From Candidatus Saccharimonadota bacterium (GTDB lineage Bacteria; Patescibacteriota; Saccharimonadia; Saccharimonadales; Saccharimonadaceae): a DNA stretch of 64,000 nucleotides. The notes beneath the pieces were generated by a model. It did not search any database, was not told where the DNA came from, and saw only the letters and a program-made list of their open reading frames with translations. This document shows positions 51,849-59,377 of the stretch, piece after piece. Where the stretch lies: NCBI GenBank assembly GCA_030530425.1, contig JAUMVA010000001.1, positions 102,881 to 166,880 of the forward strand, written 5' to 3'. Within the stretch, counting starts at the first letter, position 1. Each line of letters begins with the position of its first letter. Made by a program: the position numbers and the translations under genes.

Positions 51849-52607
51849 ATGACAAAAACAATTATCGAGGTAAAAAATTTAGTAAAAACCTATAATCGTC
51901 GCCGTGTAGTTAAGAAGATCAGTTTTTCGGTCCAACAGGGGGAGATCTTTGGTATTTTAGGTCCAAATGGTGCTGGTAAGACTACTACTCTAGAGATGCT
52001 GGAAGCGCTACGCGAGATTGATAGTGGAACAGCCGAGATTAATGGGATTGATGTAGCAAAAAACCCAAATCGAGTAAAAGAAATTATTGGTATTCAACTT
52101 CAATCAACTAGTTTTTACGACAAGTTAAATTTGCGTGAGCAGTTGAGAATGTTTGCTAGTTTGTATGGTGAAAAAGTTGATACTGACGCTTTACTTAAAA
52201 AAGTGCAACTAACTGATAAAGCCAACAGCTATATTGAGCAATTGTCTGGCGGTCAAAAGCAACGCTTTGCGATTGCTTCCACTCTAGTCAATAATCCCAA
52301 GGTGTTATTTCTTGATGAGCCAACTACTGGTCTTGATCCCCAGGCACGACGTAATCTCTGGGATTTAATCAAAATAATTCGTGATAATGGAGTGACAATC
52401 GTACTGACAACACATTATATGGATGAGGCTGAGATTTTGTGTGATCGTTTAGCAATTATGGACGGAGGACAGATTTTGACGATTGATACACCACAAAACC
52501 TGATTCAGCAATTGCTCAAGCGTGGTTTTAAGAAAAAACAGCATGTTGAGCAGGCTAATTTAGAAGATGTATTTATTGATTTAACGGGAAAGGCAATTAG
52601 GGATTAA
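51849..52607 (+). CDS. ABC transporter ATP-binding protein (ABC-2 type exporter)
   Basis: 252 residues. Walker A LGPNGAGKTTTLEML (about 37-51), Q-loop in IGIQLQSTSFYDKL, signature LSGGQKQRF (about 134-142), Walker B VLFLDEPTTGLD (about 153-164) and the H-loop in LTTHYMDEAE. The closest pattern is the DrrA/CcmA-like group that exports drugs, lipids or polymers. The permease gene starts two bases after the stop. The mRNA appears leaderless. Substrate unknown. Confidence 0.94.
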   Translation: MTKTIIEVKNLVKTYNRRRVVKKISFSVQQGEIFGILGPNGAGKTTTLEMLEALREIDSGTAEINGIDVAKNPNRVKEIIGIQLQSTSFYDKLNLREQLRMFASLYGEKVDTDALLKKVQLTDKANSYIEQLSGGQKQRFAIASTLVNNPKVLFLDEPTTGLDPQARRNLWDLIKIIRDNGVTIVLTTHYMDEAEILCDRLAIMDGGQILTIDTPQNLIQQLLKRGFKKKQHVEQANLEDVFIDLTGKAIRD

Positions 52608-52608
52608 G

Positions 52609-53724
52609 ATGGATATTAGACGATATTGGGGTGGAATTGCTGGCCAGGTCGTGGCTGGATTTAAACGTTTTAGGCGAGATAAGGTAGCGCTATTTTTTAC
52701 CTTTTTATTTCCCTTGTTATTTTTACTAGTTTTTGCTGCAGTGTTTAATAATGATTCAGTTAGTTTTAATATAGCAATTATTAACCATGCTGAAAATGAT
52801 TTCGCTCGAGGATTTGTTGAAGGAGCAAAAAGTGATAAGAACGGTGTGCTAAAAATTAAAGACGCTGCTGATCTAGATGATGCTAAAGAAAAAATGAAAC
52901 GTTCGGAAATTAGCGGAATTATTGAGTTGCCAGCTGAGTTTGGAAAAATTAAAGCTGAAACTGGTTCGCCATCTGGTACAATTAATGTGCTTTATTCAAA
53001 AGGTTCCGATCAAGCTGGTAGTACTTTGGCGGCAGTTGTATCACAAGTGGTCGATAGTATTAATAAAAGTATGGGACAGCCTGAGCCGCCATTAAAAGTT
53101 ACTTCACGAGCAGTTGGTGATGAGCGTTTAAGTAATTTTGATTATACTTTTACTGGATTATTGGCGTTTAGTCTGATGAGTATGGGTGTATTTGGACTAG
53201 CTAATCAAATGCCAACCGAGAAACAAAAAGGTTCATATCGACGTTTACGAGCTGCACCTTTTAGCTCGGGTCAATTAATCATCGCTAATGCCATTCAATA
53301 CACAATCATTGCGATGTTAAGCGCTTTCATGATGATTGCAGTTGGTGTGTTAGTGTTTAATTTTCAAATGCGAGGTAGTTGGCTGCTGTTTGTGCCATTC
53401 TTGGCTTTGTCGGCTATGATGATGGTTGGACTTGGTCTGGTGGTTGGCTCTTGGGCAAAAAATGAAAATCAATCGTCGCCGTTAAGTAACTTAATCTCTT
53501 TCCCAATGATGTTCTTGTCAGGCGCTTTTTTTCCGTCGTTTATGTTCCCTGAGTGGTTAAAGGTAGTCAGTAGATTTATTCCAATGACACCAGTGGTTGA
53601 TGGCTTTCGGCTGATTATAGCTGAAAATGCTTCTTTACTAGAAATTTTACCTTATGCTGGAGGGGTTGTTTTAGCAATTATAATTGTCTATACACTAGCT
53701 ATAAAGTTATTCCGTTGGGAGTAA
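52609..53724 (+). CDS. ABC-2 type transporter permease
   Basis: 371 residues: an N-terminal membrane helix (VALFFTFLFPLLFLLVFAAVF, about 24-45), a large extracytoplasmic domain (about 46-175), then five hydrophobic segments in the ABC-2 membrane domain (including LLAFSLMSMGVFGLANQM, TIIAMLSAFMMIAVGVLVF and SFPMMFLSGAFFPSFMFP, the last typical of the family). It pairs with the ATPase upstream. The tlyA start lies two bases after its stop, so all three genes form one unit. Confidence 0.92.
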   Translation: MDIRRYWGGIAGQVVAGFKRFRRDKVALFFTFLFPLLFLLVFAAVFNNDSVSFNIAIINHAENDFARGFVEGAKSDKNGVLKIKDAADLDDAKEKMKRSEISGIIELPAEFGKIKAETGSPSGTINVLYSKGSDQAGSTLAAVVSQVVDSINKSMGQPEPPLKVTSRAVGDERLSNFDYTFTGLLAFSLMSMGVFGLANQMPTEKQKGSYRRLRAAPFSSGQLIIANAIQYTIIAMLSAFMMIAVGVLVFNFQMRGSWLLFVPFLALSAMMMVGLGLVVGSWAKNENQSSPLSNLISFPMMFLSGAFFPSFMFPEWLKVVSRFIPMTPVVDGFRLIIAENASLLEILPYAGGVVLAIIIVYTLAIKLFRWE

Positions 53725-53725
53725 A

Positions 53726-54454
53726 ATGAAATTTCGATTAGATAAAATACTGGTGGCACGAGGTTTGGTTGCTAGTCGCTCGCAAGCGGAAAACTTTATT
53801 CGACTAGGTAAGATTTTAGTAAATGGGCGAGTAGTTAATAAAGCTGGTTTTTTTGTCAACGAGATGGATAAAATTAATTTGCAAATTGAACAACAATTGG
53901 TTAGTCGAGCTGGGCTAAAATTGGCTAGTGTGGCTGAGGCATTAAGTTTAGATTTTCGGGATAAAGTGGTGCTGGATGTTGGCTCTAGCACTGGCGGATT
54001 TACTGAATTTGCTCTCAAATCTGGTGCACAAAAAGTTTATGCAGTTGATGTCGGGTCTGATCAGATGGACAAGCTTTTGCGTCAGGATCCACGAATTGAA
54101 CTGCATGAAAAAACTGATATTCGAGATTTTAGGATTGATGATTTGATGATGCGACCGGATATGATTCTGATCGACGTGTCTTTCATTTCGGTGCGTCAAA
54201 TTTTACCACATTTATTTGAAAACATTGTTAAAAACACCACAGAAGTGGTGCTGATGCTAAAACCACAATTTGAGGCATCGAGGGAATTGTTAAACAAAGG
54301 CGTGATCAAAAACGAAAAATACCGCCGACAAGTACTGGCGGAATTTGAGGCGTGGGTGCGAGACTGGGCGGTAATTATTGCCAAGCAAGACAGCGCCATT
54401 AGTGGCAAAAAAGGCAATGTTGAGCGGTTTTATCTACTAAAAAAGCTTGGTTAA
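53726..54454 (+). CDS. tlyA: TlyA family rRNA 2'-O-methyltransferase
   Basis: 242 residues. N-terminal S4 RNA-binding domain (FRLDKILVARGLVASRSQAE, 3-22, and LGKILVNGRVVNKAG), then an FtsJ-like SAM domain with motif I VVLDVGSSTGGFTEFAL (about 80-96) and DVSFISVRQILP (about 150-161). In Mycobacterium, TlyA methylates ribose at 16S C1409 and 23S C1920, which gives capreomycin sensitivity. Here it is downstream of an ABC exporter, with GGGAG before the ATG. The name hemolysin seen in some annotations is not supported. Confidence 0.92.
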   Translation: MKFRLDKILVARGLVASRSQAENFIRLGKILVNGRVVNKAGFFVNEMDKINLQIEQQLVSRAGLKLASVAEALSLDFRDKVVLDVGSSTGGFTEFALKSGAQKVYAVDVGSDQMDKLLRQDPRIELHEKTDIRDFRIDDLMMRPDMILIDVSFISVRQILPHLFENIVKNTTEVVLMLKPQFEASRELLNKGVIKNEKYRRQVLAEFEAWVRDWAVIIAKQDSAISGKKGNVERFYLLKKLG

Positions 54455-54455
54455 T

Positions 54456-54484
54456 TTGAAAATGAGTTTAAAATATGGTATAAT
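54456..54484 (+). promoter_or_regulatory. Promoter of the DUF84-like gene
   Basis: TTGAAA (54456-54461), 17-nt spacer, TATAAT (54479-54484). It overlaps the tlyA stop; start near 54491, leader about 41 nt with AAAGGAGGG. Confidence 0.78.
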
Positions 54485-54531
54485 ATAAATATAGTTATAG
54501 TTATTTTAAAATATTTAAAGGAGGGTAAGGA

Positions 54532-55167
54532 ATGAGAAAAAAAGTATTTTTAGCCTCGATGAGTTTGTCAAAATACAAGGCGGTAAAAAAGGCGTTTCGA
54601 ATTTTGCATATAGCAGCCGATGTTATCTGTCTGAATGTCGAATCTGGTGTCAGCAGTCATCCAATCGGCGATGAAACAGCACTTGGTGCATTAAATCGGT
54701 TAACTGAAGCTCAGAAAAATTTGACTAAATATAACATTGATTGGGATTTTATTATTTCAGTTGAGGGTGGTTATTTTGAGGAGCCAGAAGATAACTTTTA
54801 TTTGCAGTCAAAATGCGCAATTATTAGCCGTGAAGCCAGAACTTTATTGCAAGGTCAATCGGCATCTTTGCCAATTAGCCCAATCATGTTTAAGCAGGCT
54901 GAGCGGCAGAAGTCAACTCGCAGTTCGCTCGACTATCTCTTGGACTCTGATACTGAATGGGTGGAATATTATGATTTTGTTAATATTCCGACTGATTCTA
55001 AACCAGAAAAAGAGTTAATTGAATTATCTGGTCGAACGGAGATAGTTGGCATTTTATCCGACTATAAAATTAGTCGTAGTGAAATCGACGCTAATATGTT
55101 AGCCTCGAATATCTTGCCGTTTTTAATGCCTTATAACTATGGCAAAATTGATAATATGATCACTTAA
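54532..55167 (+). CDS. DUF84/YjjX-like inosine-xanthosine triphosphatase (diverged)
   Basis: 211 residues. Pattern of the NTPase family that cleanses ITP/XTP: VFLASMSLSKYKAVKKAF (usually ASxNPxKxxAV), VESGVSSHPIGDETALGALNR (usually VxSGVxxQPxGxxET...GAxNR, here written over 21 residues, 41-61), and DFIISVEGGYFE (usually xGIEGG, about 78-89). The family's active-site Glu in EGG is kept. The second half, including a 20-residue insertion with KSTRSSLDYLLDSD, is unlike the family, so the substrate may differ. It is a lone unit with a good promoter, AAAGGAGGG and its own terminator. Confidence 0.72.
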   Translation: MRKKVFLASMSLSKYKAVKKAFRILHIAADVICLNVESGVSSHPIGDETALGALNRLTEAQKNLTKYNIDWDFIISVEGGYFEEPEDNFYLQSKCAIISREARTLLQGQSASLPISPIMFKQAERQKSTRSSLDYLLDSDTEWVEYYDFVNIPTDSKPEKELIELSGRTEIVGILSDYKISRSEIDANMLASNILPFLMPYNYGKIDNMIT

Positions 55168-55170
55168 TGA

Positions 55171-55191
55171 AACCCCACTCAATGTGGGGTT
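55171..55191. terminator. Bidirectional terminator between the DUF84-like gene and ychF
   Basis: 8-bp perfect stem AACCCCAC / GTGGGGTT, loop TCAAT, followed by AATTTATT. ychF ends 7 nt away on the other strand. Confidence 0.78.
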
Positions 55192-55197
55192 AATTTA

Positions 55198-56271
55198 TTA
55201 AACATTAAAACGAAATTCAACTACATCATTAGGCTGCATAACATAATCTTTGCCTTCAGTGCGGACTTTGCCAGCCTCTTTGGCTTTTTGTTCACTACCA
55301 TATGTAATTAAATCGTTATAATCAACAATTTGGGCAGCGATAAAGCCTCGCTCGAAATCAGTATGAATTACACCAGCGGCTTGCGGCGCGGTAAAACCTT
55401 TTTTGATTGTCCAAGCACGAACTTCTTTTTCGCCGGCAGTTAAGTAGCTTTGCAGGCCAAGAATGTCATAGGCGGTGTTGATTAGTTGCGCTAAACCAGC
55501 TTCGTTGATGCCGTAACTTTCGAGCAACTCTTTAGCTTCGTTGTCGGGCAAAGTGCGCAGTTCGTCTTCAAGTTTAATGGCAATAAAGTTGGCAGGTGCT
55601 GGTGCGACCAGATTGGCTAGTTCGGTTTTTTTAGCATCGTTAGTTAAATCTGCCTCAGATACATTAAATACGTAAATAACTGGCTTGGCGGTTAATAAAT
55701 TAAGATTGTCGAACTCGGTTAAATTGATATCAAGTTGGGAGGCTAGTTTGCCAGCCTCTAGATCAAGCTTTAGCTTATTTAACGACTCAAGTTTTGAGTT
55801 TAATTTAGGATTAGCTTTTGCTTCTTTGGTGATTTTGACTATTTGTTTGTCAATTGATGCTAAATCGGCTAAAATTAACTCAGTGTTTATAACTTCAATA
55901 TCACGCTTTGGATTAACTTGGTTATCTACGTGAATAACATTAGAATCTTCAAAAGCACGCACTAGGTGAATAATTGCATTAGTGTTGCGAATATTAGCCA
56001 AAAATTGGTTACCAAGACCTTCGCCTTTTGATGCTCCAGCGACCAGACCGGCGATATCAATAAATTCAACTGTTGCTGGAATGATTTTTTGGGCATGATA
56101 AAGATCCTGTAATTTAGTGAGTCGTATATCAGGGACTGGCACGATACCAGAATTTGGCTCAATTGTAGCAAAAGGGTAATTGGCAGCCAAGATCTCATTT
56201 TTAGTCAAAACATTAAACAGCGTGGATTTACCAACATTTGGCAAACCGACAATTCCAATCGATAAACTCAT
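55198..56271 (-). CDS. ychF: Ribosome-binding ATPase YchF
   Basis: 357 residues, usual length. Obg-related P-loop protein that prefers ATP. G1 GIVGLPNVGKSTLFNVL (6-22), G3 DIAGLVAGASKGEGLGNQFL (about 69-88), the helical coiled-coil arm (about 130-200) and the C-terminal TGS domain (ending NDVVEFRFNV). NxxE replaces NKxD (VFNVSEADL), as expected of YchF. AGAGGAAA precedes the start. The extended -10 TGATAAAAT lies about 29 nt upstream. Confidence 0.95.
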   Translation of the reverse strand: MSLSIGIVGLPNVGKSTLFNVLTKNEILAANYPFATIEPNSGIVPVPDIRLTKLQDLYHAQKIIPATVEFIDIAGLVAGASKGEGLGNQFLANIRNTNAIIHLVRAFEDSNVIHVDNQVNPKRDIEVINTELILADLASIDKQIVKITKEAKANPKLNSKLESLNKLKLDLEAGKLASQLDINLTEFDNLNLLTAKPVIYVFNVSEADLTNDAKKTELANLVAPAPANFIAIKLEDELRTLPDNEAKELLESYGINEAGLAQLINTAYDILGLQSYLTAGEKEVRAWTIKKGFTAPQAAGVIHTDFERGFIAAQIVDYNDLITYGSEQKAKEAGKVRTEGKDYVMQPNDVVEFRFNV

Positions 56272-56299
56272 ATATTTCCTCTTAATTTGATTTAATAAT

Positions 56300-56308
56300 A
56301 TTTTATCA
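56300..56308 (-). promoter_or_regulatory. Extended -10 of ychF
   Basis: Minus strand TGATAAAAT (box 56300-56305). No convincing -35. Start near 56293, leader about 22 nt. Confidence 0.55.
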
Positions 56309-56348
56309 CGTTTTGACTAAAAACCCATCAAAAGACGCCAAATATAAC

Positions 56349-56377
56349 TTGCACAATTAAACTTGCTTATGTATAAT
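56349..56377 (+). promoter_or_regulatory. Promoter of the type IV pilus operon (leaderless)
   Basis: TTGCAC (56349-56354), 17-nt spacer, TATAAT (56372-56377), ATG 7 nt later at 56385. No Shine-Dalgarno sequence. Confidence 0.75.
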
Positions 56378-56384
56378 AAAAACT

Positions 56385-57449
56385 ATGAAAATGTTTAAGA
56401 GTGTGGGCGATTTCTTTGGACTAGACATTGGAACTAGGTCGATTCGACTAGTACGGTTGGAACGACGCGACAACAAGGATGGTGCGGGTAATTTTATTCT
56501 AAAAAATTATGCGTATGTGCCAATGGACCTAAAAACTGGTTTAGATGATTCAGAAATCGGTATGAAAAAATTAGGTGAAGCAATCACAACTGCGGTTGGT
56601 CAAAGTGGTGTTAAGACTAAAAACCTAGCGTTGGCTTTACCATCCAGTAAAGCTTTTACGACCGTAATTGAAGTTCCAGATCAGAGTAATGTTGAACTAG
56701 AAAAAACAATTAAATATCAGATTGATCAATACATTCCAATGGCCGTTGATGAAGCAAAATTTGATTGGCAAGTGCTTGGTCAGTCGGTCCGCGATCCATC
56801 AAAAAAAGAAGTGTTATTATCTAGCACATCAATTGAATATAGTGAAAAGCAACTCGAATTTCTTGAAGATTTAGGATACAACGTGATTGCTTTTGAACCA
56901 GATCAAATTTCAATTTCTCGCTCATTAAATACTAATTTAGAAGGTGAGATTAATATGATCGTTGATTTAGGGGAATTGTCAACTGAATTGACGATTGTAT
57001 ATGATGGTGCACCACGTTTAGTGCGTTCGATTCCAATTGGTTTTAGCACAATTACTCAAGCTGCTGTTCGTAATTTAAATATTAAGGAAGAGCAGGCACG
57101 TCAGTTTATTCTAAAATTTGGCTTGGCGCCAGATAAACTCGAGGGTAGGGTATCAGGCGCTATTGATAGTTCACTAGAAAACTTCACGAATGAGTTAAAT
57201 AAATCCCTAAAGTTTTTCCAGACTCGTTACCCACAATTACAGGTAACCCAAGTGGTAGTTTCTGGCTACGCAGCGATGATACCATTAGTTAATCAATATA
57301 TCGCAGATCATACTGGTTTGCGAACCATTATCGGTTCGCCATGGAATGACGTTGCTATGACACCTGAACAGCAAAATGCTTTAGTTCAAGTTGGAGCAGA
57401 GTTTGCAGTAGCGGTTGGTTTAGCGCAAAGGAGAAATTTTTATGAGTAA
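56385..57449 (+). CDS. pilM: Type IV pilus assembly ATPase-fold protein PilM
   Basis: 354 residues, actin-like fold. The start FFGLDIGTRSIRLVRL (12-27) is the nucleotide-binding phosphate-1 loop of PilM/FtsA-type proteins. MIVDLGELSTELTIVYDG (about 190-207) is phosphate-2. QVTQVVVSGYAAMIPLVN (about 284-301) is the adenosine motif. PilM is cytoplasmic and binds the PilN tail, linking the inner-membrane PilN-PilO platform to the motor. It is the first gene of the pilus operon, with a promoter 7 nt before the ATG. It overlaps the PilN-like gene by 8 nt. Confidence 0.92.
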   Translation: MKMFKSVGDFFGLDIGTRSIRLVRLERRDNKDGAGNFILKNYAYVPMDLKTGLDDSEIGMKKLGEAITTAVGQSGVKTKNLALALPSSKAFTTVIEVPDQSNVELEKTIKYQIDQYIPMAVDEAKFDWQVLGQSVRDPSKKEVLLSSTSIEYSEKQLEFLEDLGYNVIAFEPDQISISRSLNTNLEGEINMIVDLGELSTELTIVYDGAPRLVRSIPIGFSTITQAAVRNLNIKEEQARQFILKFGLAPDKLEGRVSGAIDSSLENFTNELNKSLKFFQTRYPQLQVTQVVVSGYAAMIPLVNQYIADHTGLRTIIGSPWNDVAMTPEQQNALVQVGAEFAVAVGLAQRRNFYE

Positions 57450-58356
57450 AAAAGCTCCAGAAAAAATGAAAATGATTGAAATTAACTTGTTGCCGAATAT
57501 TAAGCAAGAAATGCTTAATGCTCGTCGTATGCGAGATCAGGTGATGGTTATTTCAATTATTGTTACCGCAATTGCGGTAACAGTCGTGTTAATTATGACA
57601 ATGATGGTGTTTTTAGTGCAGGGTCTAATTATTAGTAGTCAGAAAAGTCAAATTGAGTCAGATTTTGGTAAATATAAGAACTATACAGGTGCTAGTGAAA
57701 TATTAACTTTGCAAAATCAATTAACAAAATTAAAAGATATTCATAGCAAAAAATCGATTACTTCTAGGATTTTTGTGTTATTAAGCCAAATTGTAGCACG
57801 GAATAATTTAGATATAAAAACTTCGACCATTAATATTAATCCACACAATAATCAAATTACGATTGAAGCATTTTCTGAAACGGGTTATGTTGAATTAGAG
57901 CGCTTAATCAAGACGCTACAAGATGCTAAGATTTCTTATATTGATACGAAACGCTTTATGGAAATTGGTAAAAAACGATCATCTGATGATCAGAAAGCTG
58001 AGCAAAAAAACGATTCACAATCTGAACAATCAGAAGAGGCGGTTGATCCTGACAAACAATTAGACCAGGAGTTAAAAGAAAATGGATTTTCACCACTATT
58101 AAACAGCAAAATCTCATTATTGAGCGATCCTGCATTTGGTGAGAACTCTGAGGGACGTAAAGTTTTGACATTTAAGATCGGTTTTTCTGTACAAGAAGAG
58201 TTCTTTAAGTCGGGTGAAAAACATGCTATTATCGAAGGAATCGGTTATCAAGATGTTACTGATTCATACTTATCGATTCCGCAAAATTTGTTTGGTAGCT
58301 TAAAAAATGATAAAACAGAGACTAAAGACCAACAAACTGAAGGAGGTAAAGAGTAA
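57442..58356 (+). CDS. pilN: PilN-like pilus assembly membrane protein
   Basis: 304 residues. The N-terminal cytoplasmic tail has MIEINLLPNIKQEMLNARR, the conserved INLLP segment that docks into PilM. One membrane helix follows (VMVISIIVTAIAVTVVLIMT, about 34-62), then a coiled coil and a ferredoxin-like domain (about 105-175). A Gln/Glu-rich linker and an extra C-terminal domain of about 100 residues make it longer than typical PilN (about 200). AAAGGAG precedes the ATG within pilM. The next gene starts on its last base (TAATG). Confidence 0.85.
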   Translation: MSKKAPEKMKMIEINLLPNIKQEMLNARRMRDQVMVISIIVTAIAVTVVLIMTMMVFLVQGLIISSQKSQIESDFGKYKNYTGASEILTLQNQLTKLKDIHSKKSITSRIFVLLSQIVARNNLDIKTSTININPHNNQITIEAFSETGYVELERLIKTLQDAKISYIDTKRFMEIGKKRSSDDQKAEQKNDSQSEQSEEAVDPDKQLDQELKENGFSPLLNSKISLLSDPAFGENSEGRKVLTFKIGFSVQEEFFKSGEKHAIIEGIGYQDVTDSYLSIPQNLFGSLKNDKTETKDQQTEGGKE

Positions 58357-59102
58357 TGGCACAAAAAGAATTTTCAATTCGAAAAAAACAAACAATTAGC
58401 AAATCTCAACGTACAATGTTTGTAACGGTTGCTTTAGCTTCGGCTTTCGTTGGTACCTGTTTAGTTGGTAGTTGGTTTTTAATGAAGCGATTGATGTTCA
58501 ATCATGGCGTTATTAGTGAACAGCAAAAAGCTATAAGTAATATTGGAGCTAACATTGATAGTATTAAAAAGCTTGACTCACAAGTGCAAGTCCTAAAGAC
58601 TAATGAATTATTATTGGCTAAAAAAAGCTACAAAGATGAGACGGCTTTGCAGGTGGTTCTAGACGCCTTGCCTGATCGAGCCAATACGCCAGCTTTTGGT
58701 GAAAGTCTACGTAGCACAATTTTGAATGTGCCTGGTGCTGAAATTGAGCAAATGTCATTAACAAAAACTGAGGATGAAGTCGATTCAGAATTTTCTGGTT
58801 TGTCATCGGTCTCTTATAATGAAGAATATAACGATATATCCGAGCCAGCGATGTACTTTAGGATTAATATTTCTGGCACAGCAACAGTCTTGAATAAAGT
58901 ATTGCAAAATATTGAGCATTCAATTCGTCCAATTTTGGTGGATAAAGTGGAGATTCAGTCAAATAATCGTAATAGAAACGAGCGCGGTGAAGCAATTGCA
59001 GAGAATGATCGTCAACATACAATGATAATCACTGCTCGAACTTTCTATAGTTATCGAGTTAACCCAACTATAAAAACTAAGACGATGAAGGAAAAGCAAT
59101 GA
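58356..59102 (+). CDS. pilO: PilO-like pilus assembly membrane protein
   Basis: 248 residues. Basic tail (FSIRKKQTISKSQRTM), one membrane helix (FVTVALASAFVGTCLVGSWF, about 22-43), then a coiled coil (ISEQQKAISNIGANIDSIKK) and an alpha/beta domain to the end: the layout of PilO, which dimerises with PilN in the periplasmic or outer space. Sequence conservation is low, so the name depends on position and layout. GGAGG precedes the ATG. The stop overlaps the next start (ATGA). Confidence 0.82.
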   Translation: MAQKEFSIRKKQTISKSQRTMFVTVALASAFVGTCLVGSWFLMKRLMFNHGVISEQQKAISNIGANIDSIKKLDSQVQVLKTNELLLAKKSYKDETALQVVLDALPDRANTPAFGESLRSTILNVPGAEIEQMSLTKTEDEVDSEFSGLSSVSYNEEYNDISEPAMYFRINISGTATVLNKVLQNIEHSIRPILVDKVEIQSNNRNRNERGEAIAENDRQHTMIITARTFYSYRVNPTIKTKTMKEKQ

Positions 59103-59377
59103 AAAAACAAGATATTGCAACATTGATTGTGATAGCGATAGTTAGTTTGATCGCTGCCTATATGGTTATGAGCTCGATTTTTAGTCAAAATAAGAGTGCC
59201 TCAGTTGAAGTTAGTGTGGTTGATAAAATAAAGAGTTCAATTGATGAGCCATCAGAGACGATTTTTTCGGAAGATTCAATAAATCCAGCCGTTCAAGTGT
59301 TTATTGGTGTAAAAAAATCAGATGACTCGGCGGAAAAGAGAGAGGAATCGGCCAATAATGGCGATATTGACAAATGA
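59099..59377 (+). CDS. Small single-TM protein in the pilus operon
   Basis: 92 residues: membrane helix IATLIVIAIVSLIAAYMVMS (about 6-26), then a polar outside tail with SVVDKIKSSIDEPSETIF. It sits where pilP is found in proteobacterial operons but has no visible similarity to PilP and no lipobox. Start overlaps the pilO-like stop (ATGA) and its end overlaps pilB by 20 nt. It is probably a small partner of the PilN-PilO platform (inference from position). Confidence 0.7.
   Translation: MKKQDIATLIVIAIVSLIAAYMVMSSIFSQNKSASVEVSVVDKIKSSIDEPSETIFSEDSINPAVQVFIGVKKSDDSAEKREESANNGDIDK

Noticed and set aside
53726..54454. Hemolysin function for the TlyA homologue
   Set aside because: S4 plus FtsJ-like domains mark it as an rRNA methyltransferase; haemolysis is not supported by sequence.
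59322..59357. Longer PilB start at 59322
   Set aside because: It would add a very basic, non-conserved stretch and a larger overlap with the previous gene.
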